Below are positions 52,010 to 60,631 of a stretch of DNA of 64,000 bases, piece by piece. The first letter of the stretch is position 1. Every line of letters begins with the position of its first letter. The stretch is from positions 44,988 to 108,987 of the forward strand of contig JBBDRB010000070.1 in assembly GCA_040905685.1 (NCBI GenBank). The letters run 5' to 3'. The position numbers were made by a program, and so were the translations under genes. This DNA is from JBBDMU01 sp040905685 (lineage in GTDB: Bacteria > Bacteroidota > Rhodothermia > Balneolales > Natronogracilivirgulaceae). The notes beneath the pieces were generated by a model, which saw only the letters and a list, made by a program, of their open reading frames with translations, searched no databases and was not told where the DNA came from.

Positions 52010-54343
52010 ATGACGAATCTGATAAAGGCGGCATCTTTTTTATTAATCCTCGTTTTTTTTTACCCGTCCACGGCTTTCGGCCAGGCTGAAGATGAGACGC
52101 GAAGAAATTACCTGCAGCAGATCATACAGCTTCAGGAACGCCCGTCTTCTTTTGACAGTTTCGTCAGTTTTCATGATGAGACCTGGCTGGACTGGGTGGA
52201 ACGAACGGGTGCTCTGCCCCCCGATTTTGATGCTACGCCTTCCATACCGTTCCTGCCCGATCCGCTTATGATTGATGAGGGCGGGATGGACATACCGGTC
52301 GAAACGCCATCCCAATGGCGGGATAAAAGAGCATGGATGAAGCAGCAGGTCAAGCATATTCTCTCAGGCACCTTTCCGGATCCGCCTGACAGCATCTCCG
52401 TACATATCCTGGAGCAGCGGATGGAAAACGAGGTAAAGGTTGAACTGGTGGAACTGAGGTTCGGAGAGGATGAACGGGCCAAACTCACGCTCGAACTGTT
52501 TACCCCGCCGGGGGAGGGACCTTTTCCGGTATTCATGACCCAATGGAATCACCGGGGCTGGGCACAGATTGCGGTCAGACGCGGATATATAGGATTGGTC
52601 TATGCCGGGGCGGATTCCAAAGATGATACCAGAGCTTATCTGGAATTATATCCGGATCACGACTGGAGCACGCTGATGACGCGGGCATGGGGCGCCCACC
52701 GGGCCGTGGATTACCTGTATACGCTGGATTCTGTGGAGAAATCACAAATAGCCATTACCGGCCATTCACGCAACGGCAAGCAGTCGCTGTTTGCCGCCGC
52801 CTTTGACGAGCGTATTACGGCGGTTATTACAAGCAGTGGGGGAACCGGCGGCGAATTCCCCTACCGGTTCACCGATGACCGTCATTCAAACGAGTCCATC
52901 GATTTTCTTACCTCCAGGCGGACCCACTGGTTGCATCCACGGTTGCGTTTTTACCTGGGCAGGGAACATAAAATGCCCATAGATCAGAATTCCCTTATGG
53001 CCCTGATCGCTCCAAATGCCCTGATGCTGAGCTCATCCATCCGGGAAGGAGGTGGAGGCGATGCCTGGGTTGTCGAGCAAATGTATCAGTCGATGTCGGA
53101 AGTATACGAGTTTCTGGGGGTGCCTGACAAACTGGGCATCAGGCTGCGTGACGGCCTTCACGCCGTCGAGTCACGTGATCTGGAAGCCTACATGGATTGG
53201 CTGGATGTGCAGTTTGGACGCCATACTGTTCCGTGGGAAAATAAGCTGGTTTACAATTATTCCTTTGACCGGTGGAAGACCCTGTCGAATGAAATCATCC
53301 ATCCCGAACGGTTTCCCGCCATCCCGGAAGACCGGCCGGTACTGTCGAACATCCAAACCAAAGAAGGCTGGATGAGCCGGAAAGCCGGGATCAGCGAACA
53401 GATTAACTGGATGATGGGCGAGGAGCCCGCAGGCGTTGACGCCGCCCCGATTCGGAGACTAACCGGCCGCGAAGACTATTTAAACAGCTTTATGGGGCGT
53501 CCGCAGGTTTCCAACGGAAGTGTCCGGAACATAGCACCCTATAATGCATTAGGTGACTATCTGCATGGATCTTTCTATTATCCGACTGACGAGAACGGGG
53601 AGATGGACACGGGAGAGACCGGGCAGCTGCCGGTGGTGATCTATTTACACAGGTATTCCAATACAGGCTTTGATTCCCGCATCGATCTCAACATAAGCTC
53701 GATGTTCGAAGATATTCTGTCACGGGGCATAGGCATTCTGGCCATGGATATGATCGGTTTCGGCCAGCGAATCGAAGACGGCACCTATTTTTATGAACGA
53801 TATCCACACTGGTCGAAGATGGGCAAAATGGTTGCCGATACGCGGGCGGCCATTGATGCCCTGGAAACGCTGGACTTTGTCGATAAAGACAAGATCTATG
53901 TTTCCGGCTACGCCCTGGGCGGGACCGTAAGTTTGCTGACGGCGGCGGTGGATGAGCGCATTGCCGGTACGGCTGTTACCGGGGCCTTTACTCCGCTAAG
54001 AGATAAGAGCAACCAGACAGAAGGCCTCCGGGCTTACTCCCATTTGCACGGATTGCTGCCGCGATTGGGTTTTTTTGCAGGCCACGAAGAAAAGCTGCCC
54101 GTTGATTTTGCAGAGATACTGTCAACCATTGCACCAAGACCCCTGTTTGTCATCTCACCGGAACTGGACCGGCACGCCAATTTTGACAAGGTCAGCCAAA
54201 GCGTTCAGGACGTAGAATCGGTATATAATCTGTTGAATGCATCCGAAAATTTTACCTTTAAAGCACCCTATGAGTTCAACGGGTTTTCTGCTGCCCAGCA
54301 GAATGATTTTGTAAACTGGCTGGATGCATTGACGGGGTTGTAA
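52010..54343 (+). CDS. Tandem alpha/beta-hydrolase: CE15-like esterase plus degenerate second domain
   Basis: Exported protein of 777 residues with a signal peptide (ASFLLILVFFYPSTAFG). Domain 1 (about 100-400) has the nucleophile in GHSRNGKQ (S253), then TSSGGTGGEFPYRF, MPIDQNSLMALIAPN and a final His in DGLHAVES (H384). This resembles glucuronoyl or acetyl esterases of the CE15 and related families. Domain 2 (about 500-777) has the same fold pattern, but the nucleophile elbow reads GYALGG with A635 where Ser is expected, and the region of the catalytic His reads EFNGFS with N757. It is probably a non-catalytic domain. I start at ATG 52010 because an upstream in-frame ATG (51932) lies inside the terminator loop. 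Confidence 0.82.
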   Translation: MTNLIKAASFLLILVFFYPSTAFGQAEDETRRNYLQQIIQLQERPSSFDSFVSFHDETWLDWVERTGALPPDFDATPSIPFLPDPLMIDEGGMDIPVETPSQWRDKRAWMKQQVKHILSGTFPDPPDSISVHILEQRMENEVKVELVELRFGEDERAKLTLELFTPPGEGPFPVFMTQWNHRGWAQIAVRRGYIGLVYAGADSKDDTRAYLELYPDHDWSTLMTRAWGAHRAVDYLYTLDSVEKSQIAITGHSRNGKQSLFAAAFDERITAVITSSGGTGGEFPYRFTDDRHSNESIDFLTSRRTHWLHPRLRFYLGREHKMPIDQNSLMALIAPNALMLSSSIREGGGGDAWVVEQMYQSMSEVYEFLGVPDKLGIRLRDGLHAVESRDLEAYMDWLDVQFGRHTVPWENKLVYNYSFDRWKTLSNEIIHPERFPAIPEDRPVLSNIQTKEGWMSRKAGISEQINWMMGEEPAGVDAAPIRRLTGREDYLNSFMGRPQVSNGSVRNIAPYNALGDYLHGSFYYPTDENGEMDTGETGQLPVVIYLHRYSNTGFDSRIDLNISSMFEDILSRGIGILAMDMIGFGQRIEDGTYFYERYPHWSKMGKMVADTRAAIDALETLDFVDKDKIYVSGYALGGTVSLLTAAVDERIAGTAVTGAFTPLRDKSNQTEGLRAYSHLHGLLPRLGFFAGHEEKLPVDFAEILSTIAPRPLFVISPELDRHANFDKVSQSVQDVESVYNLLNASENFTFKAPYEFNGFSAAQQNDFVNWLDALTGL

Positions 54344-54383
54344 GAGCCTTTAATTTCAGGGCCGCACGTTTTATATACAGGAT

Positions 54384-55355
54384 ATGTCATACAACACATA
54401 CACCAGACGCAAATTCATCAAACAAAATTCTTTGACGGGACTGGGAGCGGTGCTGGTGCCGTCTGCGCTGGCCGGCAGCCGTTCAAAGCCTGATGATGAG
54501 GCTTCTGAGCCCATCATTGATATCCACCAGCATACCAACTACAGCGGACGCAGCGATGACCGGCTGCTGGCCCATCAACGGGCTATGGGCATTACCACAA
54601 CTATCCTGCTGCCATCGGGCCGTCCGGTCAGCCGGGAATCAACCCATGAGGGTTCCTCAAACGGCCTGGCGGCGCAAATCACCGGGAACGAAGCCGCTTA
54701 CAACTTTTCCCGGAAATATCCGGGCGAATTTGTATTCGGTGCCAACGAGGTGCCTGACTTGTCTGGCGCCTCTGCCGAAATTGAAAAATACCTCAAGCGG
54801 GGAGCCCCGGTGATTGGTGAGTTAAAGTTCGGTGTGGAGTGTGACTCCCCGGACATGCAAAAGATATATGAACTGGCACAGCAATACAAGGTACCGGTGC
54901 TGATGCATTGGCAGCATGAAAGGTATAATTACGGCTTCGAACGCTTTTACACCATGCTGGAAAAGTATCCGCAGGTGAATTTTATCGGTCATGCTCAAAC
55001 CTGGTGGGCCAACATTGACAAGGACCACGCCGACCAAAGCAATATGTATCCGTCAACAAAAGTAACCGCCGGCGGACTGACGGACCGTTTGCTTTCTGAT
55101 TACCCTAATATGTTTGGGGATATCTCGGCCGGATCGGGGCTCAACGCTTTCCTCCGCGATGAAGAACATGCCCGCCGGTTTCTGGACCGGCATCAGGACA
55201 AGCTGCTGTACGGCAGCGACTGCAATGACAGCTCGGGTGAGGGACAGGATTGCCAGGGAGCGCAGACTATAGCGACCATCCGGAGACTGTCACCCGATAA
55301 AGATATTGAACGCAAGGTGCTCTATGAAAATGCAAAGCAATTGTTCGGCCTGTGA
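54384..55355 (+). CDS. Tat-exported amidohydrolase (COG2159-type metal hydrolase)
   Basis: TIM-barrel amidohydrolase-2 family protein (323 aa). A Tat motif RRKFIK (8-13) starts the signal. Metal and active-site residues visible are HQH (48-50, in IIDIHQH), a His in VLMHWQHERY, a His in NFIGHAQTWW and the Asp of LLYGSDCND. The family includes hydrolases, lactonases and decarboxylases of sugar acids and aromatics; the substrate here is unknown. A sugar lactone made by the dehydrogenases of this locus would fit, which is inference. It lies 40 bases after the tandem hydrolase and 25 bases before the likely start of the next gene. Confidence 0.85.
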   Translation: MSYNTYTRRKFIKQNSLTGLGAVLVPSALAGSRSKPDDEASEPIIDIHQHTNYSGRSDDRLLAHQRAMGITTTILLPSGRPVSRESTHEGSSNGLAAQITGNEAAYNFSRKYPGEFVFGANEVPDLSGASAEIEKYLKRGAPVIGELKFGVECDSPDMQKIYELAQQYKVPVLMHWQHERYNYGFERFYTMLEKYPQVNFIGHAQTWWANIDKDHADQSNMYPSTKVTAGGLTDRLLSDYPNMFGDISAGSGLNAFLRDEEHARRFLDRHQDKLLYGSDCNDSSGEGQDCQGAQTIATIRRLSPDKDIERKVLYENAKQLFGL

Positions 55356-55380
55356 CGGCGGCGCAACTTTAATCAATGTT

Positions 55381-57522
55381 TTGAGTACCAACTTAAAAAC
55401 TCTTCCGCTGGTAGCCCTGCTGCTGCTTTCCTGTTCGGAGAAGCGTTATACCGAGCCGTTATCTCCTGAACAGGCCCTGACCCGTTTTCAGCTGAATGAG
55501 GAGTTCATCATTGAAACCTATGCCGCTGAACCATATGTGATTGATCCGGTGGAAATGGTATTCGACGAGCGGGGAAACGCCTATGTGATGGAAATGAACG
55601 ATTATCCCTTCGTTCCCGGCATCGGCAATCCCGGTCAGTACCCGTCCAATCCACAGGCCCGGGACGCCGGTGGCAAGATCCGTCTGCTGGCCGATACGGA
55701 CGGCGACAGACGCATTGACCGGTCCACCGTATTTGCCGACAGCATACCTCAGGGTACAAGCATTTTGCCCTGGGAAGGCGGGCTGCTGGTAACAAGCGCA
55801 CCCCACATTCTTTATCTGAAGGATACCACGGGAGATTTTCAGGCCGATTCCACCGAAGTGCTCTTTACCGGTTTTTTTAATGATAATTTTCAGGCCCAAA
55901 TCACCAATCTCCGGTTCGGCGTGGACAACTGGATCTATGCATCCAACAACGGCCGGGAAGGAGAGGTCACCTTTAACCGGCGCCCCGGGGAAGGGCCCTT
56001 GTCCATGAGGGGGTCGGATTTCCGTTTCCGGCTCGACCGCGGCCAGTTTGAACTGGAAACCGGACCGGCCCAGTTCGGGCAGTCGTTCAATGACTGGGGA
56101 CACCGCTTCATCACCCAAAACACCCTTCATATCCGCCAGGCGGTGATCCCTCATCGCTATATGCACCGCCATGGCCACTTATCTTCCACCAACGCTGTAC
56201 AGGATGTCAATGATCACGGACTGCGCATCTTCCAGATGACCGATGCCCCCTACTGGCGGGCAGAACGCAGCGCCCGCCGGCAACAGCAATATGATGAGCA
56301 GGGAATTGACCGCACCGAACACCCCGATAATCACTTTTCCGGAGCATCGGGCGGGACGATCTATACCGGCCATACCTTTCCGGAGGTGTATCACGGCAAT
56401 ATGTTCACCGGCGAACACGGTGCCAATCTGATCCACCGCGATGTGCTTACTCCCCGGGAGGACAGTCCCGTTTACATGGCCAGCCGGGCCGGGGAAGAAA
56501 AAAGCAAGGAATTCCTGGCCTCGGCCGACCCCTGGTTTCGCCCCACCAATTTTACCGTCGGACCGGATGGATATTTGTATGTGATCGATATGTACCGCCA
56601 GCATGTTGAGCATCCCTACTCCGTCCCGGAAGATTTAAAAGCGGGCATGGACTATAACCGCGGCACCGGACACGGGCGCATTTACCGGATAAAACCCAAA
56701 AATGCAGAGGGTCAAAAAAATCCCTCCGTTAACATGCAGGAAACGGAAACGCCCCAGCTGGTACGGTTCCTTTCCCACGCCAACCAGTGGTGGCGTTTGC
56801 AGGCTCAGCGAATGCTGATCGAACGCCAGGAGAACTCAGTCGTGGATGAAGTCGAAAACATGCTTGCCCGCCATGAAAAACCGCAGGCCCGTTTGCATGC
56901 TCTCTACGTACTGGAGGGCCTTGACGCACTGGATGAGGGCCATGTACGGCAGGCCATGCAGGATCCTCATCCCGGGGTGAGGGAACACGGCATGATCCTG
57001 GCCGGGCTTTTTGTCGAATGCCTGCCCGGGCTGATCGGGGCCGTTGACGATCCATCGGTGCGGGTAGCCTTTCAGGCCAGCCTGAGCCTGGGCGATTACA
57101 GCGGTCCCCGGATCGTGACGGCATTAGCCCGTGTGGTTAGCCTGCACGGCCAGGACCGCTGGTTTCAAACGGCGGTATTAAGCTCCCGGGCCGGGTCCTC
57201 GCTTGAGCTCATGGAAGAGCTTCTCAGCGATAGCTCCTTTGCAGGGGAAACAGAGCCCTGGAAGCAGGATTTTATGCAGGAGTTGTCCTATGCTCACGGA
57301 TCCCGGAATTCCAGGGAAGAAATCGGGGCATTCCTGCATCTCTTGTCTCAATCCAATGCGGCACAGTGGCAGGAGGCCGGGGTAACGGGTCTCTACCGGG
57401 GACTAAAAAAACATGAAGACACAGACCCTGCCCTGGAAGAACTTCTGCAGGATACAGAGATCGGTACAGACAGGCAGATTGATGATGCCCTGCGTAAATT
57501 TATCAGGTACTTTTCACCTTAA
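55381..57522 (+). CDS. Sorbosone/PVC-type dehydrogenase-like beta-propeller with HEAT repeats, lipoprotein
   Basis: Exported lipoprotein (713 aa from TTG 55381) of the membrane-bound or PVC-type dehydrogenase family, related to quinoprotein sorbosone dehydrogenases. The signal ends in LLLLSC. The beta-propeller (about 30-440) shows YVMEMNDYPF, GGKIRLLADTDGDRRIDRSTVF, NLRFGVDNWIYASNNGR and FTVGPDGYLYVIDMYRQHVEHP, all typical. The rest (~460-690) is helical HEAT-like. Many relatives add a C-terminal cytochrome c; here there is no CxxCH anywhere, and a HiPIP gene follows 24 bases later. ATG 55324 is an alternative start, but it would overlap the preceding gene and lengthen the signal's N-terminus. 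Confidence 0.82.
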   Translation: MSTNLKTLPLVALLLLSCSEKRYTEPLSPEQALTRFQLNEEFIIETYAAEPYVIDPVEMVFDERGNAYVMEMNDYPFVPGIGNPGQYPSNPQARDAGGKIRLLADTDGDRRIDRSTVFADSIPQGTSILPWEGGLLVTSAPHILYLKDTTGDFQADSTEVLFTGFFNDNFQAQITNLRFGVDNWIYASNNGREGEVTFNRRPGEGPLSMRGSDFRFRLDRGQFELETGPAQFGQSFNDWGHRFITQNTLHIRQAVIPHRYMHRHGHLSSTNAVQDVNDHGLRIFQMTDAPYWRAERSARRQQQYDEQGIDRTEHPDNHFSGASGGTIYTGHTFPEVYHGNMFTGEHGANLIHRDVLTPREDSPVYMASRAGEEKSKEFLASADPWFRPTNFTVGPDGYLYVIDMYRQHVEHPYSVPEDLKAGMDYNRGTGHGRIYRIKPKNAEGQKNPSVNMQETETPQLVRFLSHANQWWRLQAQRMLIERQENSVVDEVENMLARHEKPQARLHALYVLEGLDALDEGHVRQAMQDPHPGVREHGMILAGLFVECLPGLIGAVDDPSVRVAFQASLSLGDYSGPRIVTALARVVSLHGQDRWFQTAVLSSRAGSSLELMEELLSDSSFAGETEPWKQDFMQELSYAHGSRNSREEIGAFLHLLSQSNAAQWQEAGVTGLYRGLKKHEDTDPALEELLQDTEIGTDRQIDDALRKFIRYFSP

Positions 57523-57546
57523 TCCCAACATCAACCATTGTCCATT

Positions 57547-57909
57547 GTGTCATCACCACAAACCCGACGCGCATTTTTAAAGGCCCTGTTTACCTGTTTC
57601 CCGGCAGGTTTGTCTGCCGGACTCCTGGCTATGGGGTGCACCCGGGAAAAAAGCAGCCGGGAGGATGAGGATGCCGGACCGGTCGCTTCTGCTGAATCCT
57701 GCAGCGATTTATCCGGGGTAAGTGATACGGAAATCGAAAAGCGGGAGGTCTACGGGTATACCGAAGAATCCTATAATTCGGAGAATCTGTGCAGCAATTG
57801 CAATTTGTATCTTCCACCCAAAGAAGGGGAACCTTGCGGAGGATGTCTTTTGTTTGAAGGGCCTGTCCATGCCGGCGGGTATTGTGATTACTGGGTCGCG
57901 GAGGCATGA
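57547..57909 (+). CDS. High-potential iron-sulfur protein (HiPIP), Tat-exported
   Basis: Small periplasmic electron carrier (120 aa) with one [4Fe-4S] cluster cycling between 3+ and 2+. The Cys pattern C82-x2-C85-x14-C100-x12-C113, with NLY after the second Cys, LLFEGPVHAGGYCDYWV around the third and fourth, is the HiPIP signature. A Tat motif RRAFLK (7-12) leads to a hydrophobic stretch ending in LLAMGC, so C31 might carry lipid. HiPIPs carry electrons to caa3 oxidase in Rhodothermus marinus, and both a caa3 oxidase and alternative complex III are encoded in this window. The start may be GTG 57547 or TTG 57538. Its end overlaps the next gene by 4 bases. Confidence 0.87.
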   Translation: MSSPQTRRAFLKALFTCFPAGLSAGLLAMGCTREKSSREDEDAGPVASAESCSDLSGVSDTEIEKREVYGYTEESYNSENLCSNCNLYLPPKEGEPCGGCLLFEGPVHAGGYCDYWVAEA

Positions 57910-59177
57910 TGAATACCAAACGCTATTATTCCGGCTTCCCTCTGGCGCATGACACCTACAACGCCATTTCTGCGGCCAGTGACGGGAAAATCTATTATAT
58001 CCTCTCTTCCGAATCCATCGATACCGGAGGGCAGGTTTATTGCTTTGAACCGGCCGGTGATAAAATTGAATTCCTGGCCGATCTAACGGCGATCTGCGGT
58101 GAGCAAGACAAAAGGGCCATCCCCCAGGGCAAAAGCCACGCCGGTTTCTATGAAAGGAGGGGCAAGCTGTATTTTTCCACCCATGTGGGTTATTATGAAA
58201 TGACCGGCGGCATGGAGCGCCTGCCGGTACATCCGCCGCCCGGGTATGGCCGTTACCCTGGCGGTCATGTACTCTCCTATGATCTTGAAAACGGGAAATT
58301 TGAGGATCTGGCGGTGGTCCCCGGGGGCGAAGGGATCGTGACGATGACCATGGACCGGCAGCGGGGTCAGATATACGGCATCACCTGGCCCGCCGGAAAC
58401 CTGATCCAATATGACATCGACGGCCACGTCCTGACCAGCCAAGGACCCATATCCGCAAACGGGGAAGCGGGAACCCCCGGCGATGATTTTCGGGTTTTGT
58501 GCCGGTCCATGGTTGTGGATCCCGGTACCGGGAACGTGTATTTCTCGACCTCGGAGGGAGACATCCTCCACTTCGATCCGGATTCCCGGCGGATGGCGGG
58601 GGTGGAGGGGGCCGATTTAAGGCTCGATTATTTTGGGCACTACGATCCCAAAATGCCGGGCAGTATGGGGTATAACTGGCGAAAAATATGCTGGTACGGC
58701 CCCGAAAAGGTAGCCTATGGGGTGCACGGCAATTCCGGTTACCTGTTTCGGTTTGACCCGGCCGCGCAAACCGTGAAGATCATAGACCGGATAACTTCCC
58801 AGCCTTCGAAAAGCAGCGGTATGTTCGATCAGTTCAGCTACGGGTACCTGGGTTTTCAACTGGGCCCGGACGAACATACTTTGTATTACCTGACCGGCGG
58901 ACCCGTCTACATCGATAACCAGCGGGTAAAAGGCGAAGCGCATATTGCCAAAGGGGGCGCCAGGGGGCTCGAGAACCTCCATCTCATCACCTACCATATT
59001 CCGGACCGGAAATACACCGACCACGGACCCATCTTCTACAGCGATGGCACCCGGCCCACCTATGTCAACTCAATAGCCCTGGGGCCGGAAGGCGATATCT
59101 ATACGCTGGCCCGTTACGAACGGGATGGAAAAACGATTCAGGATCTGGTGAAAATCCAGAATCCTGTATCGCTTTAA
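57906..59177 (+). CDS. Unrecognised beta-propeller-like protein
   Basis: I do not recognise this 423-residue protein as a named family. It is built of repeated strand-turn units (DGKIYYILSS, RGKLYFSTHVGYYEMTGG, RGQIYGITWPAGNLIQYDI, TGNVYFSTSEGDILHFDPDSRR, HGNSGYLFRFDP, EHTLYYLTGGPVYI, EGDIYTLARYE), consistent with a six- or seven-bladed propeller, akin to SMP-30 or oligogalacturonide-lyase-like proteins. No signal peptide is seen, so it appears cytoplasmic unlike the genes upstream. The start overlaps the HiPIP stop by 4 bases (ATGA), implying coupled translation. It may be a hydrolase, lyase or epimerase for the locus's product, but nothing in the sequence proves this. It converges on fumC with 7 bases between. 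Confidence 0.75.
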   Translation: MMNTKRYYSGFPLAHDTYNAISAASDGKIYYILSSESIDTGGQVYCFEPAGDKIEFLADLTAICGEQDKRAIPQGKSHAGFYERRGKLYFSTHVGYYEMTGGMERLPVHPPPGYGRYPGGHVLSYDLENGKFEDLAVVPGGEGIVTMTMDRQRGQIYGITWPAGNLIQYDIDGHVLTSQGPISANGEAGTPGDDFRVLCRSMVVDPGTGNVYFSTSEGDILHFDPDSRRMAGVEGADLRLDYFGHYDPKMPGSMGYNWRKICWYGPEKVAYGVHGNSGYLFRFDPAAQTVKIIDRITSQPSKSSGMFDQFSYGYLGFQLGPDEHTLYYLTGGPVYIDNQRVKGEAHIAKGGARGLENLHLITYHIPDRKYTDHGPIFYSDGTRPTYVNSIALGPEGDIYTLARYERDGKTIQDLVKIQNPVSL

Positions 59178-59184
59178 GACAGCC

Positions 59185-60582
59185 TTATTCGGTGAAACCG
59201 CCCCGGGTCATTTTTAGGGGGTCAAGGGCCGCATCCAGTTCCCTTTCGGTAAGATCGGTCATTTCAAGGGCCACATCCTTCAGCGAACGGTCTTCCGCAT
59301 AGGCCGTTTTGGCAATTTTAGCCGCAAGGTCATACCCTATCACCGGATTCAGGGCCGTGACCAGGATGGGATTTTTGCCCAGTTTGTCTTCCATCTGCTC
59401 CACATTAACGGTGAGCCGGGAAACGGACCGGTCCGCCAGGTTGACGGCCGACTTGGCCAGCAGCCGTATGCTTTCGTTCAGGTTGGCCGCCACCAGGGGA
59501 AGCATTACGTTAAGTTCGAAATTCCCCGCTTGTCCGGCAATGGTGATGCCGGCATCATTGCCGATGATACGGGCACAGACCATAGCCGCCGATTCTTCCG
59601 CCACCGGATTAACCTTGCCAGGCATAATGGAGGACCCCGGCTGCAGAGCCGCTAATTTGACGTCGGAGAGTCCGCTGTTTGGACCGGAGTTCATCCACCG
59701 CAGGTCGTTGACTATTTTAAGCAGGCTTACGGCTATGGTTTTGATCTGCCCACTCATTTCGACCGGGGCATCAACCGTAGCCTGGGCTTCAAAATGATTG
59801 GCCGCCTCGGTGAAGGATTCCGAAGTCAGGCTGGAAAGGATCTCGGCGAATTTCTGACCGAACTTTTCATGGGTGTTGATGCCTGTGCCCACAGCCGTAC
59901 CGCCCTGAGGCAGCTCCCGCAGGCGCTTCAGGGAAGATTCCAGCCGTTCGACACCCAGCAGGAGCTGGCGTTCATATCCTCCGAATTGCTGCTTGATGGT
60001 AATGGGCATGGCATCCATCAGATGAGTCCGTCCGGTCCGGGCAACCTGTTTGTATTCATCGCCCTTCTTGCCGAAGGTTTCCTGAAGGTGTTGCAGGGCG
60101 GGGATGAGTTCGCGGGTAATGCTCAGCACGGCTGCAACCCGCAGGGCCGTCGGGATCACATCATTTGAGCTTTGCCCGAAATTCACGTGATCGTTGGGAT
60201 GGATGACCAGATCGCCGGCACCGGTTTCTTTGGCCAGCTCACTGGCCCTGTTGGCAATGACTTCGTTGGCGTTCATATTGGTTGACGTACCCGATCCGGT
60301 CTGGAAAATATCAATGGGGAAATGCCCGTCCAGTTTGCCGTCGATCACTTCCTGTGCGGCCTTGCTGATCAGATCAGCCACTTCGATGGATAAAAGATCG
60401 AGTGCCTTATTGGATTGGGCGGCCGCTTGTTTCACATATCCCAGGGCCTGAATAAAAGCCCGGTCAAACGGTATGCCGCTTATGGGAAAATTATCGATGG
60501 CGCGCTGGGTCTGGGCCCCGTAATAGGCCTCTTCAGGGACGTTGATCTCACCCATTGAATCTTTTTCAGTACGAAATTTCAT
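59185..60582 (-). CDS. fumC: Class II fumarate hydratase
   Basis: Iron-independent fumarase (465 aa) of the TCA cycle, interconverting fumarate and L-malate. Family motifs are TGSGTSTNMNANEV, HPNDHVNFGQSSNDVIPTA, the catalytic-loop signature GSSIMPGKVNPV and the N-terminal KDSMGEINVPEEAYYGAQTQRAI. The aspartase branch is similar, but SSNDVIPTA with HPNDHVN is the fumarase pattern. On the minus strand 49 bases downstream of glmS, perhaps co-transcribed with it. Confidence 0.96.
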   Translation of the reverse strand: MKFRTEKDSMGEINVPEEAYYGAQTQRAIDNFPISGIPFDRAFIQALGYVKQAAAQSNKALDLLSIEVADLISKAAQEVIDGKLDGHFPIDIFQTGSGTSTNMNANEVIANRASELAKETGAGDLVIHPNDHVNFGQSSNDVIPTALRVAAVLSITRELIPALQHLQETFGKKGDEYKQVARTGRTHLMDAMPITIKQQFGGYERQLLLGVERLESSLKRLRELPQGGTAVGTGINTHEKFGQKFAEILSSLTSESFTEAANHFEAQATVDAPVEMSGQIKTIAVSLLKIVNDLRWMNSGPNSGLSDVKLAALQPGSSIMPGKVNPVAEESAAMVCARIIGNDAGITIAGQAGNFELNVMLPLVAANLNESIRLLAKSAVNLADRSVSRLTVNVEQMEDKLGKNPILVTALNPVIGYDLAAKIAKTAYAEDRSLKDVALEMTDLTERELDAALDPLKMTRGGFTE

Positions 60583-60631
60583 GGTTCTTGTATATTATTG
60601 ATTTGTGGTTGGTAAAGCCGGTTTGCTGCAG

